From Tissierellia bacterium (GTDB lineage Bacteria; Bacillota; Clostridia; Tissierellales; Tissierellaceae), in NCBI GenBank assembly GCA_012735245.1, contig JAAYHU010000027.1:1-64000 (forward strand): a stretch of DNA of 64,000 nucleotides. Direction: 5' to 3'. The notes beneath the pieces are model-generated. The model saw only the letters and a list, made by a program, of their open reading frames with translations. It was not told the DNA's origin and did not search any database. The position numbers and the translations under genes were made by a program. Position 1 is the first letter of the stretch, and every line of letters begins with the position of its first letter. This document shows positions 1-8,623 of the stretch, piece after piece.

Positions 1-114
1 CTTAGCCATATAGTAATCCTTTTCCCATTCTTCAATGGACCCATACATTGATTCCAGATCCCATTTATATTTCTCTGGAATATCTTTTCTCTCTAGTATT
101 TCTTTCTTAGACAT
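1..114 (-). CDS. pepF: Oligoendopeptidase F, N-terminal 38 residues (runs off the window)
   Basis: The minus strand starts with ATG at 114 after a TAAAGGAGGA ribosome binding site (121-130) and stays open to the window edge. The visible peptide begins MSKKEILERKDIPEKYKWDL and continues with ESMYGSIEEW. A start of the type 'ERxxIPExYKWDLxxxY' is characteristic of M3-family oligoendopeptidase F, a cytoplasmic zinc peptidase that cleaves short peptides. The HExxH zinc site lies outside the window, so the call rests on the N-terminus only. It follows the penicillin-binding protein gene by 13 bases on the same strand and may be co-transcribed with it. Confidence 0.8.
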   Translation of the reverse strand, partial: MSKKEILERKDIPEKYKWDLESMYGSIEEWEKDYYMAK

Positions 115-127
115 TTTCTTTCCTCCT

Positions 128-1534
128 TTATTCTTTAATATTATTTATAGCATGAAGCATTATATCCCTTGCTATGGGAGCAGCAGAGCTACCTCCAGTA
201 GAATCGTCTTCTTCCAATACCACTGCCACTGCCACCTTTGGGTCATCTGCTGGAGCAAATCCAATAAACCAAGCATGAGATTTCCCTGAGGCTGTTTCAG
301 CAGTTCCTGTTTTTCCTGCTACCTTTACATTTTTTATCCTTGCCTTGGTACCAGTACCTGAGTTAACAGTTTCTACCATCATTTCCTTAATTAAATTAGC
401 TTTAATGGGGTCTGTTGCCATTGATAATATTTCAGTAGTATTGGTCCTTATAGTTTTACCCTCCTTAGATAATACTTCTTTAACAAGAATAGGCTTAACT
501 ATTTGACCTCCATTGGCAATACCTGAAGCTACCATTGCCATGTTAAGGGGTGTAACCAATACCTTTCCCTGTCCAATGGAAGCTGCAGCCAATTCTGTTT
601 TATCTAAGAACCCCTTATAGGGAAATTGAGAATTCTTAACTGGCAAATCAAAGGGTATTCTATTGTTAAACATAAATTTTTCTGCCATGTCCCCCAGGGT
701 TTCTTTACCAACTTCGACAGACTTAGTAGCAAAATAAGTGTTACATGAACTCACCAAAGCCCCTTTTAAATCTAGTTTACCGTGGGCCTTATTATTGTAG
801 TCACTAAACTCATATCCTCCTACATTGACACTTCCTGTACATTCATAAGCTGTATCTAAATTTTCCTTTTCTAAAAATGCAGCTGCAGTTACAACCTTAA
901 ATACAGAACCTGGGGCATATAGTCCCTGGGTAGCCCTGTTTACAAGTGGACTATTAGGATCTTCTGTAATTGTTTTCCAATCTTCTTTTAAACTATTTAC
1001 ATCAAAATCTGGTAGGCTGACCATTGCATATATTTCACCATTATTAGGATTCATGGCTACAATAGAACCTTTCTTCCCTCTTAATAGCTCCCTAGCTTTA
1101 GATTGCAGATCATGGTCTATGGTCAACTTAATATTATTCCCTTCTGTCGTAGGAGAAACTAAGTTCTTCAATTCATTTATTGCAGCATTTTCACTAGTAT
1201 TTAATAATGAGTTGTTATATTGTAGTTCCAATCCTGATTTTCCATATTCCCGATAGCTATAACCTATAATATGGCTATATAATCTGCCATATAGGTAATG
1301 TCTTACATAAGTTTCATCCTTCTTTTCGCTATATACTAAAGTTTTACCATTTCTGTCTAAGAAGGAACCCCTTAATATAGCTTCTTCATTAATCCACAAT
1401 CTCTTGTTGTAACTATTTTTTTTTATTGCAGAAGCCTTAAATACTTGAAAATAACTGATGTAGACTATTAAGCTGAGGAAGGCAAGACAAAGCCCAACTA
1501 ACACCAGGATTATTCTCCTAATCTCCTGCTTCAT
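128..1534 (-). CDS. pbpA: Class B penicillin-binding protein (peptidoglycan transpeptidase, PbpA/FtsI type)
   Basis: This 468-residue D,D-transpeptidase cross-links peptidoglycan outside the membrane. One N-terminal membrane segment (about residues 9-31) is followed by a short linker domain and the transpeptidase domain. The three active-site motifs are visible: SxxK as S210-V-F-K213, SxN as S263-C-N265 and KTG at 408-410. It is short for a class B enzyme because the dimerisation region is reduced, as in clostridial and actinobacterial PbpA. The ATG overlaps the end of the upstream SEDS gene by 17 bases, which suggests translational coupling. SEDS glycosyltransferases work as pairs with class B PBPs, so the two probably form one synthase. 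Confidence 0.9.
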   Translation of the reverse strand: MKQEIRRIILVLVGLCLAFLSLIVYISYFQVFKASAIKKNSYNKRLWINEEAILRGSFLDRNGKTLVYSEKKDETYVRHYLYGRLYSHIIGYSYREYGKSGLELQYNNSLLNTSENAAINELKNLVSPTTEGNNIKLTIDHDLQSKARELLRGKKGSIVAMNPNNGEIYAMVSLPDFDVNSLKEDWKTITEDPNSPLVNRATQGLYAPGSVFKVVTAAAFLEKENLDTAYECTGSVNVGGYEFSDYNNKAHGKLDLKGALVSSCNTYFATKSVEVGKETLGDMAEKFMFNNRIPFDLPVKNSQFPYKGFLDKTELAAASIGQGKVLVTPLNMAMVASGIANGGQIVKPILVKEVLSKEGKTIRTNTTEILSMATDPIKANLIKEMMVETVNSGTGTKARIKNVKVAGKTGTAETASGKSHAWFIGFAPADDPKVAVAVVLEEDDSTGGSSAAPIARDIMLHAINNIKE

Positions 1535-2762
1535 CTAATTCCTCCTTTGTTTTTATCTCTTCAGAGCAGATTTGAAGTATGCCTAAGGCAATAAAACTTG
1601 TTAATATCGAACTTCCACCATAGCTTATAAATGGCAGAGTCAATCCTGTAAGGGGGATCATTTTTATTACTCCCCCCAGGATAATAAAGGACTGAACTCC
1701 GAATAAAATACTAATGCCCAAGGCCAATAATCTATAAAACTTATTTCTTTGTGCTATGGCAATTTTAAATCCCCTATATACTAAAATCATGAAAAGCATT
1801 ATAATTCCTATACCTGTAAATATGCCCATTTCTTCACAGATGGCTGAAAAAATAAAATCTGTATATACAACTGGAATAAAATCTGGGTGGCCTAGGCCAA
1901 GACCTTTTCCAAAAAAACCTCCTTCTGCTATGGCAAATAAGGATTGGGTTATTTGATAGCCCTGTCTTTCTATGTATTTCCAAGGATTGAGCCAGGATTG
2001 AAATCTTATTTTTACATGATCAAATAGGGTATAGCCTAAGATACCAAAGAAAATTGATAAACCTATATTAATAAGAACCAGTTTCCTATCATCTTCATAT
2101 ATAAATTGTATAGCAACAAATATGGTATAAAATACTAAGGCTGTGCCCAAGTCTTTTTGTAAAAATAGAAGCATAATGAAGGAATAAATGATGCCCATTA
2201 AATAATAAGAAGAATATTTGATTTCTTTCCACCTATCTTTATTAGAATAATAGGAACTTAAGATAAATATAAGTAATATCTTTATGATTTCAGAAGGCTG
2301 GAAGGAGAATTGTCCAATATTTACCCAGTTAATGGCACCATGCTTCCTATCACCGAAAACAAAGGTTATGATAAATAGTATATAAGCCCCTATCAAATAA
2401 ATATATGTCAGGTTTTCCCATATTCTAATCTTCCTAATTATGAAATAGGTCAAAAAGAATAGAAAAATCCCCATTGATATCCATATTAATTGTTTTATTC
2501 CAAGACCTTCATTTATCCTATAGATCATAATGATCCCTATGGAAACCAGCATAGTAGTTATTAAAAATATATAATTATCCCCACTAGTAATCTTAGTTAA
2601 AATATAGTTTGATAGGTATATGACCAATACTAGGCCAACTGCCGTTCCTAGGGTCAATTTATCAATATCTTTACCTTTATAGATTAATAGCAAGGTTAAG
2701 CCTAAGACTTGAAATATAAATAATAGATTTCGTGGAGACCTACTTAATATCCCTTTATTCAT
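1518..2762 (-). CDS. SEDS-family peptidoglycan glycosyltransferase (FtsW/RodA/SpoVE)
   Basis: A 414-residue integral membrane protein with about ten hydrophobic segments. SEDS family signatures are visible: 'GAINWVNIGQFSFQPSE', 'QKDLGTAL' and, near the C-terminus, 'LPFISYGGSS'. SEDS proteins polymerise lipid II into glycan strands. The order FHA gene, SEDS gene, class B PBP gene is common in Clostridia and suggests an elongation or sporulation type synthase rather than the main FtsW. Which of FtsW, RodA or SpoVE it is cannot be settled from sequence alone. It starts 9 bases after the FHA gene. Confidence 0.9.
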   Translation of the reverse strand: MNKGILSRSPRNLLFIFQVLGLTLLLIYKGKDIDKLTLGTAVGLVLVIYLSNYILTKITSGDNYIFLITTMLVSIGIIMIYRINEGLGIKQLIWISMGIFLFFLTYFIIRKIRIWENLTYIYLIGAYILFIITFVFGDRKHGAINWVNIGQFSFQPSEIIKILLIFILSSYYSNKDRWKEIKYSSYYLMGIIYSFIMLLFLQKDLGTALVFYTIFVAIQFIYEDDRKLVLINIGLSIFFGILGYTLFDHVKIRFQSWLNPWKYIERQGYQITQSLFAIAEGGFFGKGLGLGHPDFIPVVYTDFIFSAICEEMGIFTGIGIIMLFMILVYRGFKIAIAQRNKFYRLLALGISILFGVQSFIILGGVIKMIPLTGLTLPFISYGGSSILTSFIALGILQICSEEIKTKEELDEAGD

Positions 2763-2771
2763 AGTATCTTC

Positions 2772-3203
2772 CTACTTTCTATTTACGAATAAAAATTCGA
2801 TTTGTCCTGCCTTTATAATATCACCATCTTGTAATTTTACAATATCGTATATCTTATCTCCGTTTAAATATGTACCATTGGCACTTCCCAAATCTTCCAA
2901 ATAGTATTCATCTTCATCTTCTACAATTTGAAAATGTTCCTTAGAAATATAAGGGTCTTTTACTACAATATGATTTTCTCCATGTCTACCTAGGGTTAGA
3001 ACCTTATCGATTATATAATATTCCTCGATTTTATATGGTAGATAATCTTTTCTGTTTATCAATTTTATGTAAGCTTTATTGTCAAAGGACACTACATTCA
3101 TACCCTTAATATCTAGATAGATTAGTCTTATTATGCTAAATATAAACAAGTATATAATGATAATAAAAATATACTTAAATAATAGCGCAAGAATATTATA
3201 CAT
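2772..3203 (-). CDS. Membrane-anchored FHA-domain protein
   Basis: A 143-residue protein with one N-terminal membrane helix (about residues 8-29) and a C-terminal forkhead-associated domain (about residues 65-140). The FHA core motifs are visible: 'LGRHGENHIVV' (the GR strand), 'SKEHFQI' (SxxH) and 'LGSANGTYLNG' (NGT loop). FHA domains bind phosphothreonine, so this protein probably links Ser/Thr kinase signalling to the SEDS-PBP synthase encoded just downstream. That role is inferred from gene order. It heads the minus-strand operon. Confidence 0.88.
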   Translation of the reverse strand: MYNILALLFKYIFIIIIYLFIFSIIRLIYLDIKGMNVVSFDNKAYIKLINRKDYLPYKIEEYYIIDKVLTLGRHGENHIVVKDPYISKEHFQIVEDEDEYYLEDLGSANGTYLNGDKIYDIVKLQDGDIIKAGQIEFLFVNRK

Positions 3204-3234
3204 GATATAACCTCCACCCTCCCTATATTAAACT

Positions 3235-3263
3235 ATGTTATCACAAACTTTCCCCATTGTGAA
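3235..3263 (-). promoter_or_regulatory. Candidate sigma-A promoter of the FHA-SEDS-PBP operon, overlapping an inverted repeat
   Basis: On the minus strand TTCACA (3263-3258) is followed 17 bases later by TAACAT (3240-3235), 32 bases before the FHA start codon. The spacer carries a perfect inverted repeat TCACAA / TTGTGA (3241-3246 and 3257-3262), which could be an operator. The -35 and -10 matches are only moderate. Confidence 0.4.
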
Positions 3264-3368
3264 TTCTTTTAAACCCTAGTATAAAAAATATTATTTAATT
3301 TTTTATAGGTATTTAAAGTATTTGAGATTTCTGATACAATTATAGTAAATAAAAATGAGGTGATGGAA

Positions 3369-3773
3369 TTGGGAAAATTAAGACGTTCTATTAATGATAG
3401 GGTTTTCTCTGGAGTCTGCGGAGGTATAGGAGAATATTTTAATATTGACCCAACTATAGTCCGTATAATATGGGTATTGCTGTCATTACGGTCTTTTGGT
3501 ACATCCTTAGTAATATATCTTATATGCAGCTTTATTATACCAGAAGACGACGGGGTAATTTATAGCAATGATTATGATAGTGAAAAATATGAAAAAATCA
3601 GAAGAAATACACCTATTTTCATAGGCATAGGCTTAATAGTTTGGGGAACCATTTCTTTAGCTAACATTATATTCCCTTGGTTTCATATAAAAATAAGAAA
3701 CCTATGGAATTATTGGCCTGTTTTGTTGATTGTACTGGGATTATACTTAATATTTAACCAAAGAGAAAAATAG
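3369..3773 (+). CDS. PspC-domain membrane protein
   Basis: About 134 residues. The N-terminal PspC domain (roughly residues 4-60, 'RVFSGVCGGIGEYFNIDPTIVRIIW') is followed by two further membrane segments near residues 85-105 and 112-130. PspC domains are found in phage-shock and envelope-stress proteins that sit in the cytoplasmic membrane. I place the start at TTG 3369 because GAGGTGA (3357-3363) lies 5 bases upstream. The in-frame GTG 3360 and ATG 3363 overlap that ribosome binding site and have none of their own. RecX follows 13 bases later, probably in one transcript. Function unknown beyond the domain. Confidence 0.85.
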   Translation: MGKLRRSINDRVFSGVCGGIGEYFNIDPTIVRIIWVLLSLRSFGTSLVIYLICSFIIPEDDGVIYSNDYDSEKYEKIRRNTPIFIGIGLIVWGTISLANIIFPWFHIKIRNLWNYWPVLLIVLGLYLIFNQREK

Positions 3774-3786
3774 AAAGAGGGATTTT

Positions 3787-4398
3787 ATGAGGATAACAAA
3801 AATAGAACCTCAAAGAAACAGAAATAGGGTTAATATCTATATAGATAATAGGTTTGCTATAGGCCTAGATGATGAAATTAGGTATAAGTACGGATTGGAA
3901 ATAGATATGGAAATAGATGATGATTTTGTTAAGGAGATCCTTCTAGCCGAAGAAAAAAATAAAGCCATTAATTATGCCCTAAGACTACTTTCCTATAGGG
4001 CTAGATCTGAAAAAGAAATATATGATGCCCTTAAACGTAAAGGCTTTGATGATAATATTATAGAAGATACCATTTATTATTGCAAAGAAAAAGAATATTT
4101 AAATGACCGTGACTTTGCTGAAAGTTTTGTTAGAGATAAAATCAATTTTTCAAAACTTGGGCCCGAAAGAATTAGATACGAGTTAAGATTAAAAGGAATA
4201 TCTGAGGACATAATCAATAGGGTACTAAGGGTTAGCAGGGATGAACAATTTGAAACAGCCTTGGAACTAGGGAAAAAAAGGATAAGGCTATATAAGGACG
4301 ATACCAAAGATGCTAAGTACAGGAAGCTTAGTGGTTTTTTACAAAGAAAGGGTTACTCTTATGAGATAGTATCTAAGGTACTAAAAGAACTTTTGTAA
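3787..4398 (+). CDS. recX: Regulatory protein RecX
   Basis: A 203-residue helical protein with the tandem three-helix repeats of RecX, for example 'ALRLLSYRARSEKEIYDALKRKG' and 'YLNDRDFAESFV'. RecX binds RecA filaments and limits their extension and recombinase activity. The N-terminal extension of about 60 residues is usual in Firmicute RecX. A GAAAGAGGG ribosome binding site precedes the ATG. recA is not in the window. Confidence 0.9.
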   Translation: MRITKIEPQRNRNRVNIYIDNRFAIGLDDEIRYKYGLEIDMEIDDDFVKEILLAEEKNKAINYALRLLSYRARSEKEIYDALKRKGFDDNIIEDTIYYCKEKEYLNDRDFAESFVRDKINFSKLGPERIRYELRLKGISEDIINRVLRVSRDEQFETALELGKKRIRLYKDDTKDAKYRKLSGFLQRKGYSYEIVSKVLKELL

Positions 4399-4437
4399 TT
4401 AAAATTTAGCTGAAATCTAATATAGAGAGGTGGCAAA

Positions 4438-5001
4438 ATGACTCATTTTTTTGATAAGGTAGCTAGAAATCCGATAATAGCTGCCATTAATGATTTAAAT
4501 GATTTAGATTCCGCCTTAGAAAGTCCCACTGAAATCATCTTTTTACTTACAGGAAATATTTTTAACTTAAAGGAAATTTCCCATAGGGTTAGGTCAAAAA
4601 ACAAGAGCCTATATATTCATATTGAGTCCATTGATGGTTTTTCTAAGGATACTTGGGGCTTGGAATATATAGTAAAAAATATCTATCCAGATGGCATAAT
4701 AACTGAGAAAAAAAACTTAGTAAAGCTGTGTAAAGATATGGGAGTCTTTACTATTCAGAGAATGCTCATTCATGATTCCATAGCTTTGAGAAATTCAATA
4801 AATTCTATTAAAAGTTTAAGACCTTCAGCCATTGAAATTTTACCTGGTATAATGCCCAAGGTAATTAGAAGAATTATCCAAGAAACCAAAATATCCGTAA
4901 TAGCCAGTGGGCTTATTACGGATAAGGATGATGTCATTTCTAGTTTAGAAGCTGGCTCTACTGCCATATCTACAGCCAATAAAGATATTTGGTACATATA
5001 A
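4438..5001 (+). CDS. GlpP-family glycerol-3-phosphate-responsive antiterminator
   Basis: A 187-residue single-domain TIM-barrel-like protein of the GlpP family. Typical segments are 'NPIIAAINDLNDLDSALES' near the N-terminus, 'DGIITEKKNLVKLCK' and 'PSAIEILPGIMPKVI' with the terminal 'VIASGLI'. In Bacillus GlpP binds leader mRNA of glp genes when glycerol-3-phosphate is present and prevents termination. No glp gene or candidate leader lies in this window, so the target here is unknown. GlpP-like proteins are also used as orphans in clostridia. The ATG follows a GAGAGGTGG ribosome binding site. Confidence 0.82.
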   Translation: MTHFFDKVARNPIIAAINDLNDLDSALESPTEIIFLLTGNIFNLKEISHRVRSKNKSLYIHIESIDGFSKDTWGLEYIVKNIYPDGIITEKKNLVKLCKDMGVFTIQRMLIHDSIALRNSINSIKSLRPSAIEILPGIMPKVIRRIIQETKISVIASGLITDKDDVISSLEAGSTAISTANKDIWYI

Positions 5002-5002
5002 T

Positions 5003-6502
5003 CTATTTTATTTTTATTCCTCCGCTACGTATTACTTCCTCTTCCCAAAGAGTAGTATACCTACCTAAGGACCATTCTGCCATTATGATACTATCAGAAC
5101 TATTTAACTTTATTCTTCCCAGCTCCTTTGAAGAAATCTCCCTGTTCTCTATGGCGTATATTTGTAAATTATTTCTTGTTACTACTATAAGTATATCTTC
5201 ATTAGGTGAAGTAAATGCATCTATGGCTTCTGGTATTTTTGATTTAATTTTGTTCCAAGAAATTATCAATTCATCATAATTAACTAGTTCCTTAGGAGGT
5301 ATAGCCTTAATGTTAAAATCCCTATATAACTCTTCGCCATCAGTATTATAATTAATACGTCCCTTCATTATCCAATAACCATTTCTCCTAAATAATCCAA
5401 AACTCTCCTCATCAAGATACATACTTGTATCAGACTTCATAATGCCTTGAGCACCTTCTAAAAAAGTTCTTAAACCTTCAGCTCCTAAAATATCGGATAT
5501 GGTAACTGCCTTGCCATTGTCTAAGTAATCTATAGGATAGGTTTTTAAATTCTTTCTGTTGTTAGATAGCTCTATTTCTTCTACTGAAATATAATCGTTG
5601 CCTACGTAGAGTATATTTTTTATTATTGAAGGTTCTATAGCTGCTAATTCCATTTGTCCAAATTCAAAAGTAAATAGCTTAGCATCTTCAACATATTCCT
5701 CTGGATATTTTCTTTTTTCTACAGCCTTTATCTCATCGATTATACTATTGTTATTTGTATTCCTATCAACATTTATCATCCAAAATCCCCTTTTCCTTGG
5801 AACCAATAGGTTATCCAATTCATAAATTGAAGAAAGGTTCCTATTGTTGGTCCTTATCCAAATGGTTTTATATATCCAATTATCCTCTTGATTTATTTCG
5901 TCGTAGTCATAGGATTTAATTCCTAGAAGAATTCCAGACCTTAAAGTATCCACCTCTTCTATATTGGATATTCTCATTAAATTCTGTTCAACACTTATAT
6001 ATCTTTCTATCTCTTCTTTGCTTATTTCATCTACAGTCTTTCTTAAAAAATAGAATTTATCCTCATCAAAAAAAAACATTTCATCTTCACTGTATTTTAT
6101 AAATTCATAAAAAAATTGATTGTTGCTGGAAACAGCAATTACCTCTACTTCTTTTTCACTTAAATTTAAGTAGTCTGGATTAACTTTATATTTGTATAAT
6201 AGGTAATCTGTAAGATTTACATTTTTATATTTAAAGGTTGGTTCTAAAACAAAATCCCTATCCACTACAACTGCTGAGTTATGAAACAATACTTCTCTAC
6301 CAATAAGGGATTCTTTCGTATCTGTAACTCCCTTTATATATGGACTATCTATTGATTCCTCGATTGTCCACTTTCCAGATATGGGTGGCAGTTGGTTTTC
6401 AGGTGCTATTATACTATCCTTTATTTGTAATTTCCCATTACTGCATGAGGTTAACATATTTGATAATATTAGTAATATAACAACCAGATAGAATTTTTTC
6501 AT
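5003..6502 (-). CDS. Putative lipoprotein encoded with a two-component system
   Basis: A 499-residue exported protein with a lipoprotein signal peptide (MKKFYLVVILLILSNMLTSC, lipobox LTSC, lipidated Cys20). No enzymatic domain is recognised. The mature part is rich in charged beta-type sequence, and the C-terminal 80 residues look like a beta-propeller-like tail ('ILIVVTRNNLQIYAIEN'). The start codon overlaps the stop of the histidine kinase (ATGA type), so it is co-translated with that kinase. By position it resembles the accessory proteins YycH/YycI of WalK, but I see no clear sequence similarity. It may sense or modulate the kinase at the cell surface (inference). Confidence 0.75.
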   Translation of the reverse strand: MKKFYLVVILLILSNMLTSCSNGKLQIKDSIIAPENQLPPISGKWTIEESIDSPYIKGVTDTKESLIGREVLFHNSAVVVDRDFVLEPTFKYKNVNLTDYLLYKYKVNPDYLNLSEKEVEVIAVSSNNQFFYEFIKYSEDEMFFFDEDKFYFLRKTVDEISKEEIERYISVEQNLMRISNIEEVDTLRSGILLGIKSYDYDEINQEDNWIYKTIWIRTNNRNLSSIYELDNLLVPRKRGFWMINVDRNTNNNSIIDEIKAVEKRKYPEEYVEDAKLFTFEFGQMELAAIEPSIIKNILYVGNDYISVEEIELSNNRKNLKTYPIDYLDNGKAVTISDILGAEGLRTFLEGAQGIMKSDTSMYLDEESFGLFRRNGYWIMKGRINYNTDGEELYRDFNIKAIPPKELVNYDELIISWNKIKSKIPEAIDAFTSPNEDILIVVTRNNLQIYAIENREISSKELGRIKLNSSDSIIMAEWSLGRYTTLWEEEVIRSGGIKIK

Positions 6503-7899
6503 ATTTTGTCCTCCTCAATGGGCAGTTTAATCACAACTTGGGTTCCTTCGTTTACAACTGAAAATATATCCATAGTGCCATTATGTAACTTAACTATTTC
6601 ATCGCATATTGATAAGCCAATACCACTATGGGACTTACTATTTTTGCCCTTATAAAACTTTTCCTTTACCCTGGATAGGTCTTCTTCTTGTATTCCAACT
6701 CCATTATCCTTTACTTCTAAAACTAAGCTTTCATTTTCCTTATAGGCCTTTAATTCAACCATCCCACCTTCTGAAGTGAATTTAAAGGCGTTATCCAACA
6801 AATTTATGAGCACTTGTTTAATCCTATTTTCATCACCTATGAAAGTACCTAGGTTGTTTTGGACATTTACTATAAAATCGATTTTATTGTTATTAGCCCT
6901 AGGCCTCAATTGCTTTCCAATCATTTCAATAGTTTTTCTTATTTCGAATTCATCCTTTTCTAGCTTAATTCTCCCTGATACAAATCTAGAGAAATCTAAT
7001 AATTCCTCCACCATGGCAGTCAACCTGTCACTTTCCTTTTCTATAATATTTAATCCATCTATAATAATTTCATTATCTTGAATATCTTCAGATTTTAAAG
7101 TAACAGCCCAACCTTTAATGGAAGTTAAAGGGGTTCTCAATTCATGGGATATTGATGAAATAAAATCATTTTTTATCTGCTCCTTCTTAATTAATTCCTC
7201 TGCCATATAATTAAGAGTATCAGAAAGCTTCCCTATTTCATCCTTTAGCTTTACATTGCTCCTAACCTTTAGCTGGCCATTGGCCATTTTTTCAGCCACT
7301 TGAGTAACTTCTTTTAAAGGCTTAACTATTGAATTTGCGAGGAAAATACTAACTACACCAGAAATGAAAATAACCATTAACCCCATACCTAACAAAACCA
7401 ATGCCAGGGTCAATATTGTTTCATTGACCTCTTTTAAAGATGATATGAATCTAATAATTCCAACTACCCTATCTTCATATTTTATAGGGGCTGACACTGA
7501 CATTACTGGACTATCATAATAATCTACATTGCCTACCCAGCTACCATTTTCACCAGCAATTGCCATTTGAATATCTGGAAATAGGTTTGATTCATCATTT
7601 TTAGCACCTAGGGAATCCATCAAAAGCTTCCCCTTAGGATCTAAAATCTGCACCTGGGCATTTGTATGTTGCCAAAAAACATCTATATCATCTATAACAA
7701 TATCTTCCAGGGTCTCTGAGGAAAAATACCTTAAATAATAATCAATAGACAATTCTATTTCATTTGTAAGGATTGCCTCCACATTTTTATAATAATACTC
7801 CTTAACCCCATTGATAAGTACTACTTCTAATATGACTACAGTTATAACTATAATGAGCATAAAATTTATAACTAATCTAGTCTTAATACTTTTTCTCAT
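6499..7899 (-). CDS. Membrane sensor histidine kinase (WalK/PhoR-like)
   Basis: A 466-residue kinase. Membrane helices at about residues 12-31 and 163-187 flank an extracellular sensor of about 130 residues. HAMP (about 187-240) comes next, then HisKA with the phospho-accepting H box 'SSISHELRTPLTSIKGW', then HATPase_c with N box 'LINLLDNAFKF', G1 'VKDNGVGI', F 'EKFYKG' and G2 'SGIGLSICDEIV'. No PAS domain separates HAMP and HisKA, unlike canonical WalK. The partner regulator lies 15 bases upstream and the lipoprotein gene overlaps downstream. Together with a deacetylase gene ahead of them this suggests an envelope-stress or wall-homeostasis system. Confidence 0.92.
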   Translation of the reverse strand: MRKSIKTRLVINFMLIIVITVVILEVVLINGVKEYYYKNVEAILTNEIELSIDYYLRYFSSETLEDIVIDDIDVFWQHTNAQVQILDPKGKLLMDSLGAKNDESNLFPDIQMAIAGENGSWVGNVDYYDSPVMSVSAPIKYEDRVVGIIRFISSLKEVNETILTLALVLLGMGLMVIFISGVVSIFLANSIVKPLKEVTQVAEKMANGQLKVRSNVKLKDEIGKLSDTLNYMAEELIKKEQIKNDFISSISHELRTPLTSIKGWAVTLKSEDIQDNEIIIDGLNIIEKESDRLTAMVEELLDFSRFVSGRIKLEKDEFEIRKTIEMIGKQLRPRANNNKIDFIVNVQNNLGTFIGDENRIKQVLINLLDNAFKFTSEGGMVELKAYKENESLVLEVKDNGVGIQEEDLSRVKEKFYKGKNSKSHSGIGLSICDEIVKLHNGTMDIFSVVNEGTQVVIKLPIEEDKI

Positions 7900-7914
7900 T
7901 ATATTTCACCTAAG

Positions 7915-8610
7915 TTAATTCTTTTCCTTCCATCTGTAACCTATTCCCCAAACTGTCTCAATATAAACAGGATTGCTAGGGTCTTCTTCTATTTTAGCCC
8001 TAAGTCTTCTTATATTTACATCTACAATTTTTGAATCACCAATGAAATCATAACCCCAGACCATATTCAATATTTCATCTCTTTTAAAAGCTCGTCCTGG
8101 CTGTTCTAAAAACAATTTGGCAATTGCATATTCTGTAGGAGTTAATTCTATTTCTTCATCATTTTTATAAAACTTTCTAGAATAGGTATCTATTTTAAAA
8201 GGCTTACAGATTAATAAATTGCTTTTTTCCATTTCCTTTGAGGAATCTATCCTTCTTGCTAAGGATTTTACCCTTAAAACTAATTCGGTGGGATTAAAAG
8301 GCTTGGTCATATAGTCATCTGTACCATATTCTAATCCCATAATTTTATCAATATCTTGGGATTTAGCTGTTAACATTATAATACCCATTTTGGGAAACTC
8401 ATGCCGCAATATCTTACATACTTGAAATCCATCTATACCAGGTAGCATTATGTCTAAGATGGCTATATGGATATTCTCTTTTCTAGCAATTGCTAAGCCC
8501 TCTTCTCCAGTTTCAGCTTCAAATACCTTGAACCCACTTCTCTCAAGGTTTATTTTTACAAATTTTCTAATAGAAGATTCATCTTCAACGATTAATACTG
8601 TTTTATCCAT
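7915..8610 (-). CDS. OmpR/PhoB-family response regulator
   Basis: 231 residues. The receiver domain is at about 1-120, with acidic pocket 'VEDESSIRKF', phospho-acceptor Asp in 'AILDIMLPGIDGF' and the conserved Lys in 'MTKPFNP'. The C-terminal winged helix is at about 135-230 ('ELTPTEYAIAKLFLEQPG', 'VDVNIRRLRAKIE', 'VWGIGYRW'). It belongs with the downstream kinase. OmpR-family regulators bind direct repeats one DNA turn apart, and such repeats lie in the promoter ahead of the deacetylase gene that starts this operon, which suggests autoregulation. Confidence 0.93.
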   Translation of the reverse strand: MDKTVLIVEDESSIRKFVKINLERSGFKVFEAETGEEGLAIARKENIHIAILDIMLPGIDGFQVCKILRHEFPKMGIIMLTAKSQDIDKIMGLEYGTDDYMTKPFNPTELVLRVKSLARRIDSSKEMEKSNLLICKPFKIDTYSRKFYKNDEEIELTPTEYAIAKLFLEQPGRAFKRDEILNMVWGYDFIGDSKIVDVNIRRLRAKIEEDPSNPVYIETVWGIGYRWKEKN

Positions 8611-8623
8611 ATTGTCACCCTTA

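Noticed and set aside
1053-1956. Plus-strand open frames opposite the PBP and SEDS genes
   Set aside because: They lack ribosome binding sites, are low in conserved motifs and lie within well-supported minus-strand genes. The same applies to other antisense frames in the window.
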